Shown piece by piece: positions 1 to 8,727 of a stretch of DNA of 64,000 nt (position 1 is the first letter of the stretch; each line of letters opens with the position of its first letter). Position numbers and translations under genes: made by a program. The notes under the pieces are model-generated. The model was not told where the DNA came from and searched no databases. It saw only the letters and a list, made by a program, of their open reading frames with translations. The stretch is from Sphingomonas liriopis (GTDB taxonomy: Bacteria > Pseudomonadota > Alphaproteobacteria > Sphingomonadales > Sphingomonadaceae). The DNA lies in assembly GCF_024211255.1 (NCBI RefSeq), contig NZ_JAMLDY010000011.1, positions 1 to 64,000 on the forward strand, read 5' to 3'.

Positions 1-33
1 GGGAACCGGACGAACCCGATCCGACAGCCGGCC

Positions 34-65
34 GCCGGGGTGGGGGTGGCCACCCCCACCCCGGC
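34..65. repeat. 32-bp perfect palindrome, GC only
   Basis: Positions 34-65 read identically on both strands, with GGGGTGGGGGTGG on the left arm and its complement on the right. It lies just beyond the 3' end of the minus-strand siderophore cassette, so it may form a strong hairpin in that transcript. No T-run follows on the minus strand, so it is not a textbook intrinsic terminator. The rest of 1-139 shows no gene I can support. Confidence 0.6.
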
Positions 66-139
66 TCCGCATCCTACGCGGCAAACCAACTCTACGTCAT
101 TCCACTAAGACGAGGGCGAACGGAGGGGTGGGGGCGACC

Positions 140-418
140 TTACCTTGCCGAACCCGCCGGCAGAAAATTGAGCGCGAGGAAGGCGACCGCCGCCCCTGCC
201 ATCACCGCGCCGCTCCACAGCACCGGGCCGAACACCCACCCCTGCGCCAGCACCGCCGCGGGGAACGCCAGCGCGAGCAACACCCAAGCGCCACGCCGGA
301 ACGCCCGGCATCGCCCCGCGCCCGGCCCGCAGCCGAAGCGGCGCCGGTGATGCGCCTCGGTCGCCAGCCCGAACAGGCCGAAGGCGAGGGCAGTCAGCAG
401 AAACATGATCACACTCAT
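140..418 (-). CDS. DUF3325 family small membrane protein
   Basis: A 92-residue protein with hydrophobic stretches at about 1-19, 45-60 and 65-88, suggesting three membrane helices in the inner membrane. Its length and its place as the last gene of a TonB receptor / DUF3649 / PepSY / DUF3325 cassette match the DUF3325 family, which is known from iron-uptake loci but has no assigned biochemistry. The ATG overlaps the stop of the preceding PepSY gene by four bases (ATGA), so translation is probably coupled. The assignment rests on context and hydropathy more than on a diagnostic motif. Confidence 0.75.
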   Translation of the reverse strand: MSVIMFLLTALAFGLFGLATEAHHRRRFGCGPGAGRCRAFRRGAWVLLALAFPAAVLAQGWVFGPVLWSGAVMAGAAVAFLALNFLPAGSAR

Positions 419-2004
419 TCCGCAGGCTCCAGCACGCGCGGGGCAGGGGCGACACGGCGGACACGGCTTGACCTCGCCGCGGGCCGATACCGCGCGATGC
501 GACGGGCGATCAGCAGGAAGGCGACGCCGAACACCGCCATCGCGGCATCGATCCCCGCGATCATCCAGTCGCCCGCCAGCAGCATCGCCGGCAGGCCCCG
601 GTCGGTCGCGACGAGGTCGTACACCGGCAATGCCGCAAGGATCGCCCCCGTCGCCGCGAACAGCGCCGGCCAGACCCGCGCCGGCGCCGCGGCCAGCGCC
701 GCGACCGACGCCGTACCCCAGGTGATGAACAGCCAGTGCACCTCCCATTCCGCCCGCCCCGCCATCGCCACCGGCAACAGCCGGTTGGCAGCGAACATCG
801 CGGCGATGCCCAGCGGGAATCCACCGATCACCGCGACGTTCAACCGTTCGACCAATCGGAACCCGAAATGCGGCCGCGCCGGATCGGGCAGCTTCTCGCG
901 CCGCTTGACCGTCCACAGCACTAGCCCGCTCGCCACCATCAGCGTGCCGCCGATCCCGCACAGGAAGTAGACCCAGCGCAGGCCGTAGCCGGCGAAGCGC
1001 CCGGCATGCAGGCCGACCATCACGCCTGCCGTCTCCGCCGCCGCGCCGGGCGCGGGCGCCTGCCACAGCAGCCGGCCGGTGACGCCGTCATAGGTCAGCC
1101 GGGGCGTGCGCGACGACAGCATCGCATTGCCGCTTTCACTGACGCTGATCCGCGCGGCGGCATCGCCGGGTTCGCTGACGTCGATATAGCCCGCCGGTGC
1201 CCCCAGCCGCCGTTCGGCGTCGCGTGCGATGGCGACCATATCGACCAGCGGCGCCGGCCGGCCCGTGCGCTCGGCCACGGCGGCACCGGGGAACAGCACC
1301 GCGCTGATCTTGGCATCGTCGGTATAATTGGCGACCACCGCCCACGGCATCAGCAGCGCCATCAGCGTGACGATCCCGGTATAGGTGATCATGAGGTGGA
1401 ACGGCAGCGCCAGCACCGCGGTGGCATTATGCCCGTCGAGCCACGATCGCTGGCCCTTGCCACGGCGGAGCGTGAAGAAATCGCGGAAAATCTTCTTGTG
1501 CGTGACGATCCCGCTGCAGATCGCGACCAGCATCATCATCGCCGCGAAGCCGACGATCCAGCGCGCCCAGATCACCGGCATGTAGTGGAGGTCGAAGTGG
1601 AAGCGGTAGAAGAAGTCGCCGCCGCGCGTGTCGCGCGCGTGCGCCACCTGTCCATCGGCGCCGATCAGCGCCTGCGTATCGCGGCGGGCGCGGCGGGGTC
1701 CCCGCTGCTCGCCCGCCTTGGGTTGCGGCACCCACAGGACCGGCATGCCGGCGGAGCGCGCGCTCGGCACGGTGATGAACCACGTCTTGGCGTCGGGCGC
1801 CTTGCTGGTCAGGAACGCCTGCGCGCCGGCGAGCGCGCGCATCGGCTGTTCGACGCGTGCGAGTTCGGGGCGCATCCAGCGGTTGAGCCCTTCGCGCCAG
1901 AAGGCGATCGTGCCCGCCGCGAACACCAGGAACAGCACCCAGCCGAGCAGCAGCCCGGACCAGGTGTGGAGGAACGCCTGCGACTGCCGGAAGCCCTTGC
2001 TCAT
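415..2004 (-). CDS. PepSY-associated TM domain protein, putative ferric-siderophore reductase
   Basis: A 529-residue inner-membrane protein. The N-terminus (about 13-33) is a membrane helix beginning FLHTWSGLLLGW, typical of PepSY-TM proteins. A periplasmic PepSY-like region follows, then further helices near the middle and the C-terminus. Conserved histidines (HTW, FHFDLHYMP, DGHNATA) could ligate haem. In related systems such proteins reduce iron from an imported ferric siderophore in the periplasm, which fits the absence of an ABC importer here. The start was chosen at ATG 2004 because it overlaps the upstream DUF3649 stop (ATGA) and yields the usual N-terminal helix. The reductase role is inferred. 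Confidence 0.88.
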   Translation of the reverse strand: MSKGFRQSQAFLHTWSGLLLGWVLFLVFAAGTIAFWREGLNRWMRPELARVEQPMRALAGAQAFLTSKAPDAKTWFITVPSARSAGMPVLWVPQPKAGEQRGPRRARRDTQALIGADGQVAHARDTRGGDFFYRFHFDLHYMPVIWARWIVGFAAMMMLVAICSGIVTHKKIFRDFFTLRRGKGQRSWLDGHNATAVLALPFHLMITYTGIVTLMALLMPWAVVANYTDDAKISAVLFPGAAVAERTGRPAPLVDMVAIARDAERRLGAPAGYIDVSEPGDAAARISVSESGNAMLSSRTPRLTYDGVTGRLLWQAPAPGAAAETAGVMVGLHAGRFAGYGLRWVYFLCGIGGTLMVASGLVLWTVKRREKLPDPARPHFGFRLVERLNVAVIGGFPLGIAAMFAANRLLPVAMAGRAEWEVHWLFITWGTASVAALAAAPARVWPALFAATGAILAALPVYDLVATDRGLPAMLLAGDWMIAGIDAAMAVFGVAFLLIARRIARYRPAARSSRVRRVAPAPRVLEPAE

Positions 2005-2321
2005 AACCGTCCCCCGCTTGCGATCGAGCCCCATGCGATGGCCCCGGCGATCCCGCCGGCCAGCGCCAGCGTCCACACCGCGCGCCAGCCGCTGCGCGCC
2101 GCGAACGCCCACATCGCCGCGATCGCGCACAGCGCCAGTGCGACCAGCGTCGCGGTGACTGTCGCCTCCGCCCGGTCGCCGGGCAGCAGCCGGGCGAGCG
2201 CCATCGCCCACAGGCTGGCGCTCGCATAGCCGAGCGGGATCGCCGCGACGACGCGCAGGCCGATATCGCCACGCCGCGCCCAGCGCGCGCGGGCATGCTG
2301 GGTGCCATCGCCCGCGGTCAT
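2001..2321 (-). CDS. DUF3649 family membrane protein
   Basis: A 106-residue protein with about three hydrophobic segments. The stretch AAIPLGYASASLWAMALAR near residues 26-44 resembles the conserved core of the DUF3649 family, which regularly lies between a siderophore receptor and a PepSY protein. Its function is not known; a role as a small accessory subunit of the reductase is inference from linkage. It overlaps the receptor gene upstream and the PepSY gene downstream by four bases each, giving a tightly coupled four-gene operon. Confidence 0.8.
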   Translation of the reverse strand: MTAGDGTQHARARWARRGDIGLRVVAAIPLGYASASLWAMALARLLPGDRAEATVTATLVALALCAIAAMWAFAARSGWRAVWTLALAGGIAGAIAWGSIASGGRL

Positions 2322-4594
2322 TCGAACGTGTACCGCAGCGTCGCGAACACCGTCCGCGGGCTGCCGTAATAATTGCCGCGCGCGGTCGAGCTGATCCGCG
2401 CGTAGTAACTACGGTCGAGCAAGTTGTTGACGTTGACCGATACCGAAGCCTGCGGCGTCAGCTGGTAACCGGCGCGCAGGTCGAGCACGGCATAGGCGCC
2501 CTGCCGCACCACCGACGACACGGTACGCGTGCCGTTGGGGTTGAGGATCGACGGCGTGCCGCCCGACGTCGCGCTGAACCAGGTGATGCCACCGCCCAGG
2601 CTCGCGCCCGCCAGTACGCCCTCCTTCGGCGCGTAATTGGTGAAGGCCTTGACCATATGCTTGGGGATGATCGGGGTCAGCGCCAGCCCTTCGTATTGCG
2701 GCTGCGTATCCTCGAGATATTCGGTCTTGGTATAGGTATAGCCGCCGTTGATCCGCCAGCCGGGCAGGATCTCGCCGGTCGCCTCCGCCTCGATCCCGCG
2801 CGCGCGGACCTTGCCGATCTGGAGGTAGATCGACTGGTCGTCGGCCGGGTTGAACAGGCGGTTGCGCTGCGTGATCTGGTAGAGCGCGGCGGACAGCAGC
2901 AGCCGGTCGTGCATCAGCGACCATTTGCTCCCCAGCTCATATTGGTCGCCGATCAGCGGCTGCACCGTGCCGCCGCCGACGCGCACCCGGCCGGCGGGCG
3001 GCGATTGCGGCGTGAAGCTGTCGGCGTAGCTCGCGTACAGGTTGAGCTTGCGCGTCACGTCCCACACCACGCCGGCATAGGGCGTGAACCGCGCGTCGAT
3101 CCCGGTCGGTCGCCCCCGCGCCGCGGTCGGCAGCAGCGTGTCGGTCGTCTGCTCCCACCACGTCATCCGCCCGCCGCCGATCAGCGTGACACCGGCGACC
3201 GGCTGCAACCGCAGCTGGCCGTACAGGCCATATTGTTCGACGATGGTGTGCGTGCCGCCATAGACCTGCGCGACGCAATTGGCCGGGATCGGCGTCACCG
3301 CGGTGGCGGGACAGGTCGCACCTGAGCCCTGCACCGGATAATAAGGCGAGGGGCCATAGGGGTTGAGCACCGGCTCGGCGGGCGACACCGGATTGAAGAC
3401 GTTGATCCGCGCATAGTTCGACAGCCGCGTGTAATAGCTGGAATAATCCTGCGCCTGATAATCCGCGCCCAGGATCAGCGTCTGTTCGCGCCCGAACAGT
3501 GGGAAGTTGCCGACGCCGTTGAAATCGACCGCGCGCGTCGTCGCGAAACTGTCGCCGCGATAGGCGATGTGGCTGGTGGTGCCGCCGTTCGCTGCCGTCA
3601 CCGGCTGCGCGCCGATATAGCTGTAGATGTCGATGCGATCGACGTCGGTGTACAGGCCGGTCGCGCGCAGCGTCCAGCGATCGCTGATCCGGTGCGCGAT
3701 CTCGGCGAAGCCGGTCCACGTCTCCGACCGGAAGCGGTTCCAGTCGGCACCCAGATAGGTCGAGCGCGCGACGTCGAGCAGCCGCCCGTCGCTGCCGTCC
3801 GCGCCGCCGACATAGCCGGGCAGGCCCGACTGGATCGCCGGCTTGAACCGGTCGTACGATCCGCCGAAGGTCAGCGTCGTCCGGTCGCCGATCTCCACGC
3901 TCGCGACGCCGAACGCGTTGATCCGGTTGCGGTGTGCGACATCGAAGAACTGGTCCTGATCCTGTGCCATCACGCCGCCGCGGATGCCGATCCGGCTGGT
4001 GACCGGCACGGAGACGTCGAGTTCGAGCCGCTTGTTATCGTAGCTGCCGTAACCCGCCGACGCCTGCATGCGGAACGCGTCGAGCGGGCGCTTGCGCACC
4101 ATGTTGATGCTGCCCGACGGATTGCCCGATCCGCTGAACAGCCCGGCGGGGCCGCGCAGCACCTCCAGCCGGTCATAGGCGAACAGGTCGGGGACGACGC
4201 CCGGGAAGTTGAACGCCAGCGTCGGTACGCCGTCGACCAGATAATTGGTGATCGCGAACCCGCGCGAAACGTAGGACGGGTCCTCGCTGCTCACCCCGGT
4301 GACGGTGATGCCGTTGGTCGCGGTCAGCGCATCCTCCAGCGTGAACAGGTTCTGCGCCTCGATCTGCTCGCGGTCGATCACGCTGACCGTGTTGGGCGTG
4401 TCCTTCAGCGGCGTCACCGTCTTGCCGACCGCGCGGCCATAGCTCTTGCCGACGACCAGGATCTCGTCGCTGCGCTGCGGGTCTTCCGCGGCGCTCGCCT
4501 TCGCAGGCGTGTCCGTGTCGGCGGGCGTCGCCGCGGGCTGCGCCGGCGTGCCGATCGATGCCGCGCCGGCCAGTAATATCGTCCAGTAATCCAC
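2318..4594 (-). CDS. TonB-dependent siderophore receptor
   Basis: A 758-residue outer-membrane receptor. After a short signal-like N-terminus comes a TonB-box-like segment (EILVVG), a plug domain with TPNTVSVIDREQIE and the plug motif RLEVLRGPAGLFSGSGNPSG, then a beta-barrel ending in LRYTFE with a C-terminal aromatic. This is the FhuA/FpvA-type ferric-siderophore class. I chose GTG at 4594 because GGGAG lies six bases upstream; the longer TTG option (4630) has its AGGAGG only one base away. It heads the cassette with DUF3649, PepSY and DUF3325. The ligand cannot be read from sequence. A Fur-like palindrome lies 44 bp upstream. Confidence 0.93.
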   Translation of the reverse strand: MDYWTILLAGAASIGTPAQPAATPADTDTPAKASAAEDPQRSDEILVVGKSYGRAVGKTVTPLKDTPNTVSVIDREQIEAQNLFTLEDALTATNGITVTGVSSEDPSYVSRGFAITNYLVDGVPTLAFNFPGVVPDLFAYDRLEVLRGPAGLFSGSGNPSGSINMVRKRPLDAFRMQASAGYGSYDNKRLELDVSVPVTSRIGIRGGVMAQDQDQFFDVAHRNRINAFGVASVEIGDRTTLTFGGSYDRFKPAIQSGLPGYVGGADGSDGRLLDVARSTYLGADWNRFRSETWTGFAEIAHRISDRWTLRATGLYTDVDRIDIYSYIGAQPVTAANGGTTSHIAYRGDSFATTRAVDFNGVGNFPLFGREQTLILGADYQAQDYSSYYTRLSNYARINVFNPVSPAEPVLNPYGPSPYYPVQGSGATCPATAVTPIPANCVAQVYGGTHTIVEQYGLYGQLRLQPVAGVTLIGGGRMTWWEQTTDTLLPTAARGRPTGIDARFTPYAGVVWDVTRKLNLYASYADSFTPQSPPAGRVRVGGGTVQPLIGDQYELGSKWSLMHDRLLLSAALYQITQRNRLFNPADDQSIYLQIGKVRARGIEAEATGEILPGWRINGGYTYTKTEYLEDTQPQYEGLALTPIIPKHMVKAFTNYAPKEGVLAGASLGGGITWFSATSGGTPSILNPNGTRTVSSVVRQGAYAVLDLRAGYQLTPQASVSVNVNNLLDRSYYARISSTARGNYYGSPRTVFATLRYTFE

Positions 4595-4637
4595 CCTTGG
4601 CTCCCGATTTGTCGCGAGCGCCTCTAGCAACCTCCTT

Positions 4638-4656
4638 CCTGCGAGTCACTAGCAAT
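4638..4656 (-). promoter_or_regulatory. Candidate Fur-type iron box upstream of siderophore receptor
   Basis: On the minus strand the 19-mer contains TGC-N-AGTGACT-N-GCA, an inverted repeat that is perfect except at the two N positions. The same layout recurs at 37368-37386. It sits 44 bp before the GTG of the siderophore receptor, where an iron-dependent repressor would be expected. The resemblance to alphaproteobacterial Fur sites is from memory of the family; binding is inferred. Confidence 0.55.
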
Positions 4657-4706
4657 ATCAATAATCGGTCGGTTTGGCGTTCGGAGGAAGCGGAGTGGCG
4701 TCTATG

Positions 4707-4744
4707 CAATCGATTGTTGTAATCGCGTTGCGGGGCGTTACAAT
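4707..4744 (+). promoter_or_regulatory. Possible promoter and operator of the MFS carrier gene
   Basis: TTGTAA (4717-4722) and TACAAT (4739-4744) are separated by 16 bases and point at the MFS gene starting at 4793. The perfect 10-bp palindrome CAATCGATTG (4707-4716) abuts the -35 element and could be an operator; LacI-type repressors often control sugar carriers of this kind, but no such regulator is encoded nearby. Both elements are predictions by eye. Confidence 0.35.
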
Positions 4745-4792
4745 GCCCGGCAGCCCGCAACAGACGGGCATACCGACCGAGGATGCCGTTCG

Positions 4793-6136
4793 ATGCACGT
4801 GCCTGCCGCCAAGCCCCGTCTGTCGCTGCCGCGCATCCTCGAAATGAACCTCGGGTTCCTCGGGCTGCAGTTCAGCTTCGGGTTGCAGCTCGGCAACATG
4901 GCGCCGATCTACAGCTATCTAGGCGCATCGGAGGCATCGCTGCCGCTGCTCCAGCTGGCGGGGCCGATGACCGGGCTGCTCGTCCAGCCGCTGATCGGCG
5001 CGATGAGCGACCGCACCGATTCGCGCTGGGGGCGGCGCACGCCCTATTTCCTGTTCGGCGCATTGCTGTGCGCGACGGGCCTGTTCCTGATGCCGCTCAG
5101 CAGCTCGATCCTGATGGCGGTGTCGCTGCTGTGGATCCTCGACGCCGGCAACAACATCACGATGGAGCCGTATCGCGCCTACGTCTCCGACCGGCTCGAC
5201 GAAAGCCAGCATCAGATCGGCTTCCTGACCCAGTCGGCGTTCACCGGCCTTGCGCAGATGCTCGCCTTCCTGACGCCGTCGCTGCTCGTCTGGTTCGGGA
5301 TGAACCAGGACTGGGTCGATGCGCACGACATCCCCTATACCGCGCGCATCGCCTTCATGGTCGGCGCGGTGCTGAGCTTCTCGACGATCCTCTGGTCGAT
5401 CCGCAGCGTTCCCGAACTGCCGCTGTCGCCCGCCGAGCGCGCACGCATCGCCGCCGAACCCAAGGGGGCGGGGGCGCTGCTGGTCGAGATCGGCAGCGCG
5501 ATCCACGCGATGCCGCCGGCGATGCGCAAGCTCGCGCTGATGAGCCTGTTCCAATGGTATGCGATGCAGGCCTATTGGGGCTACGTCATCTATTCGATCG
5601 GCCGGTCGGTCTACGGCACCGCGCAGGCGCATTCGTCGGGCTTCCATTCCGCGGTGCTGACCAACGGCGAGATGGCGGCGTGGTACAATGGCGTCGCCTT
5701 CGTCGCGGCGTTCGCGATGGTGCCGCTCGCCCGCCGCTGGGGTGCCGCCGGGCTGCACGCGGTCTGCCTCGTCCTCGCCGGGGCAGGGATGCTGTGGCTG
5801 CCGCACGTCACCGACAAATGGCTGTTGTTCGTCCCCGCGATCGGCATCGGCATCGGCTGGGCGAGCATCATGGGCAACCCCTATGTCATCCTCGCCGGCG
5901 CGATCCCGCCCGAGCGGACGGGGGTCTACATGGGGATCTTCAACATGATGATCGTCATCCCGATGCTGTTGCTCGCCGCGACCCTGCCGTTCCTCTACGG
6001 CCCGCTGCTCGGCGGCGATCCGCGCAACGTGATGACGATGTGCGGCGTGCTGCTGGTCTGCGCCGCCGCGGCGGTGTGGACGGTGCGCGAACGCAACGCC
6101 GAGGGGCTGCCGGTCGGCGCGACGCACGAAGCCTGA
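4793..6136 (+). CDS. MFS sugar transporter, GPH/SLC45 sucrose-type
   Basis: A 447-residue integral membrane protein with about 12 hydrophobic segments. Early on it has FGLQLGNMAPIYSYLG and the signature PLIGAMSDRTDSRWGRRTPY, the DxxxxRxGRRxP loop of glycoside-pentoside-hexuronide and sucrose (SLC45-like) carriers. It most likely imports a disaccharide or glycoside by cation symport across the inner membrane. The start at ATG 4793 has GAGGA about eight bases upstream. The TonB receptor that follows could bring the same sugar across the outer membrane. The substrate itself is inference; no hydrolase lies in the neighbourhood. Confidence 0.85.
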   Translation: MHVPAAKPRLSLPRILEMNLGFLGLQFSFGLQLGNMAPIYSYLGASEASLPLLQLAGPMTGLLVQPLIGAMSDRTDSRWGRRTPYFLFGALLCATGLFLMPLSSSILMAVSLLWILDAGNNITMEPYRAYVSDRLDESQHQIGFLTQSAFTGLAQMLAFLTPSLLVWFGMNQDWVDAHDIPYTARIAFMVGAVLSFSTILWSIRSVPELPLSPAERARIAAEPKGAGALLVEIGSAIHAMPPAMRKLALMSLFQWYAMQAYWGYVIYSIGRSVYGTAQAHSSGFHSAVLTNGEMAAWYNGVAFVAAFAMVPLARRWGAAGLHAVCLVLAGAGMLWLPHVTDKWLLFVPAIGIGIGWASIMGNPYVILAGAIPPERTGVYMGIFNMMIVIPMLLLAATLPFLYGPLLGGDPRNVMTMCGVLLVCAAAAVWTVRERNAEGLPVGATHEA

Positions 6137-6253
6137 CGTGAACCCGCGCCGCAGTGCGGCATAGATTTTCTTGGCGATCATCCACCCCGTCGATGGGATA
6201 AATGCGCGGCATCCGCTGTCGCAGCGCAACGATTCCATAAAGGGTGACCCCAC

Positions 6254-8710
6254 GTGACCATCATCAGCGAACTCCTGCTCGCCGCCAGCTCGGCCGCGCT
6301 CGCGACGCAGGCCGCTCCCGCGCCGCAGGAACAGCCCGCGCAATCCGCCCCCGTCGCCGACGCCGCCCCCGCGGCGGACGAGGGCCAGGACATCATCGTC
6401 ACCGGCACCCGCACGCAGGGGCGCAGCCGCCTCGACAGCGTCGCGCCGGTCGACGTGCTGAGCGGCGCCAGCCTGCAGCGGCAGGGGACGACCGAACTCG
6501 GCGCCGCGCTGTCGGCGATCGCGCCGTCGATCGACTTCCCGCGCCCCTCCGCCAACGACGCGACCGACGCGATCCGCCCGGCGACGCTGCGCGGCCTGTC
6601 GCCCGATCAGACGCTGGTGCTCATCAACGGCATCCGCGGCCACACCTCCGCCAACCTCAACACCAACGGCACGGTGGGGCGCGGCTCCGCGGCGGTCGAT
6701 CTCAACACGATCCCGACGGTCGCGCTCGACCGGATCGAGGTGCTGCGCGACGGCGCCTCGGCGCAATATGGCTCCGACGCGATCGCCGGCGTCATCAACC
6801 TGCGCCTGCGGCAGGCCCGCTCGGGCGGCGGCGCGCAGGTCAATTACGGCTTCTACGACACGCAGGTCGACACCGCGAACAACAGCCGCCACGTCACCGG
6901 CGAGCACGCGGTCACCGCCTCGGCATGGCAGGGCATCGGCTTCGGCACCGACGGCTATATCACCCTCTCGGGCGAGTATCTGAAGCGCCAGCCGACCAAC
7001 CGCGCCGACATCGACACGCGCGTGTCGCCCAACCGCGTCACCGGCCGCTACGGCGATCCCGAGGTCGAGCAGTACACCGGCTTCGTCAACGCGGGCACCT
7101 CGCTCACCGATAACCTCAGCCTCTACGCGTTCGGCGGCTATCAGGACCGCGATACGCGCGGCGCCGCCTTCCCGCGCATCAACCCCGCCGCCCAAACCGC
7201 CGCCGCAGCCACCACCCGCCAGCAACTGGCGCTGGCGGGCTATCCCAACGGCTTCCTGCCGATCATCAACACCCGGTCGAAGGACATCAATTCGGCCGTG
7301 GGCCTGCGCGGCACCGTGTCGGACTTCGACGTCGACCTGTCGGTCAGCTACGGCCGCAACACGATCGACTTCCGCACGCTGAACTCGGCGAACTATGCCT
7401 ATGGCTCGTCGACCCCGCGCAACTTCTACGACGGCGCCGTCGCCTACGACCAGTACGTCGCCGGCCTCGATGTCACCCGCAAGTTCGACGTCTTCCAGTC
7501 CTTGAACGTCGCCTTCGGCATCGAGGGCCGCCGCGAGGGCTATAAGATCACCGCCGGCGAGCGCGCCTCCTACGACTATCCGGCGACCACGACCGATGCG
7601 GTGGCGGGATCGGCACCGGGGGCGCAAGGGTTCGGCGGATTCGCGCCGCGCAACGAAACCAAGCGCAGCCGCCGCAACGGCAGCATCTACCTCGATCTCG
7701 AGGCGCAGCTGACCGACAAGCTGCTGTTCGGCCTCGCCGGACGCGGCGAGACCTATTCCGACTTCGGCAGCACCGCCACGGGCAAGGTCTCCGCTCGCTA
7801 CGACCTCGCGCCCTGGTTCGCGCTGCGCGGCACCGCCTCGACCGGCTTCCGCGCGCCCTCGCTGCAGCAGCAATATTTCACGCAGGTCGCCTCGGTCGTC
7901 ACCAACGGCGTGCCGATCCTGACCGGCACCTATCCCTCGACCAGCCCGGTCGGCACCGCGTTGGGCGGCCTGCCGCTCGAGCCGGAGAAGTCGACCAACT
8001 TCTCGGTCGGCACGGTCATCCGCGCCGGCGGGTTCGACCTGACGGTCGATGCCTACCATATCCGCATCCGCGACCAGATCGGCCTGTCGGAGAATATCGC
8101 CGGCACCTTCAGCACGCAGGTCGCCGGGCTGCTCGCACCGTTCAACGTCTCGGCGGCGCGCTTCTTCGTCAACGGCCTCGCCAGCACCACGAAGGGGATC
8201 GACGCGGTCGCGCATTACCGCTGGCGCACCGCGGCGGCGGGCGCGTTCGACTTCACGATCGCGGGCAACGTCAACACGATCGCGGTGACGCGCGTCCCCA
8301 CCTCGACCGCGACGCTCAGCCCGGCGCCGACGCTGTTCGCGCGCAGCCGCATCTTCACGCTGGAACAGGGGACGCCCGGCGAGAAGGTCACCGGCTCGAT
8401 CGACTGGTCGCTCGGCGAACTCGGCGCGCTCGCCCGCGTCACCTATTACGGCGACGTCAACCAGCCCGGCACGCTGGCGAGCGGCACCGCCGACGTCCAC
8501 ACCGGCCAGCACGCGATCACCGATTTCGAACTGCGCTATGCCGCCCCCAAGGGCGCGCAGATCGGCCTCGGCGTCAGCAATCTGTTCGACGTCTATCCCG
8601 ACCGCCAGAGCGCCGCGAACAACACGACCGGCGTGCTGGGCTTCCCCTATTATTCGCCGTTCGGCTTCAACGGCCGCTATCTCTACGCGCGCATCGGCCT
8701 GAACTGGTAA
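6254..8710 (+). CDS. TonB-dependent receptor
   Basis: An 818-residue outer-membrane receptor. A signal-like N-terminus (about 1-21, ending ALATQA) and an Ala/Pro-rich linker precede the TonB box DIIVTGTR. The plug holds LRGLSPDQTLVLINGIRGH and DRIEVLRDGASAQYGSDAIAG, followed by a long beta-barrel ending in YLYARIGLNW. The plug differs from the siderophore type of the first receptor and is more like receptors for organic nutrients. It starts with GTG, with AAAGGG upstream. Its position just after a sugar MFS carrier on the same strand suggests a shared carbohydrate substrate, which is inferred. Confidence 0.9.
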   Translation: MTIISELLLAASSAALATQAAPAPQEQPAQSAPVADAAPAADEGQDIIVTGTRTQGRSRLDSVAPVDVLSGASLQRQGTTELGAALSAIAPSIDFPRPSANDATDAIRPATLRGLSPDQTLVLINGIRGHTSANLNTNGTVGRGSAAVDLNTIPTVALDRIEVLRDGASAQYGSDAIAGVINLRLRQARSGGGAQVNYGFYDTQVDTANNSRHVTGEHAVTASAWQGIGFGTDGYITLSGEYLKRQPTNRADIDTRVSPNRVTGRYGDPEVEQYTGFVNAGTSLTDNLSLYAFGGYQDRDTRGAAFPRINPAAQTAAAATTRQQLALAGYPNGFLPIINTRSKDINSAVGLRGTVSDFDVDLSVSYGRNTIDFRTLNSANYAYGSSTPRNFYDGAVAYDQYVAGLDVTRKFDVFQSLNVAFGIEGRREGYKITAGERASYDYPATTTDAVAGSAPGAQGFGGFAPRNETKRSRRNGSIYLDLEAQLTDKLLFGLAGRGETYSDFGSTATGKVSARYDLAPWFALRGTASTGFRAPSLQQQYFTQVASVVTNGVPILTGTYPSTSPVGTALGGLPLEPEKSTNFSVGTVIRAGGFDLTVDAYHIRIRDQIGLSENIAGTFSTQVAGLLAPFNVSAARFFVNGLASTTKGIDAVAHYRWRTAAAGAFDFTIAGNVNTIAVTRVPTSTATLSPAPTLFARSRIFTLEQGTPGEKVTGSIDWSLGELGALARVTYYGDVNQPGTLASGTADVHTGQHAITDFELRYAAPKGAQIGLGVSNLFDVYPDRQSAANNTTGVLGFPYYSPFGFNGRYLYARIGLNW

Positions 8711-8727
8711 GCGGGCGGGGCGGGGGG

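Noticed and set aside
2318..4630. TTG start at 4630 for the siderophore receptor
   Set aside because: AGGAGG is only one base from it; the GTG at 4594 has proper spacing and gives a shorter, more signal-like N-terminus.
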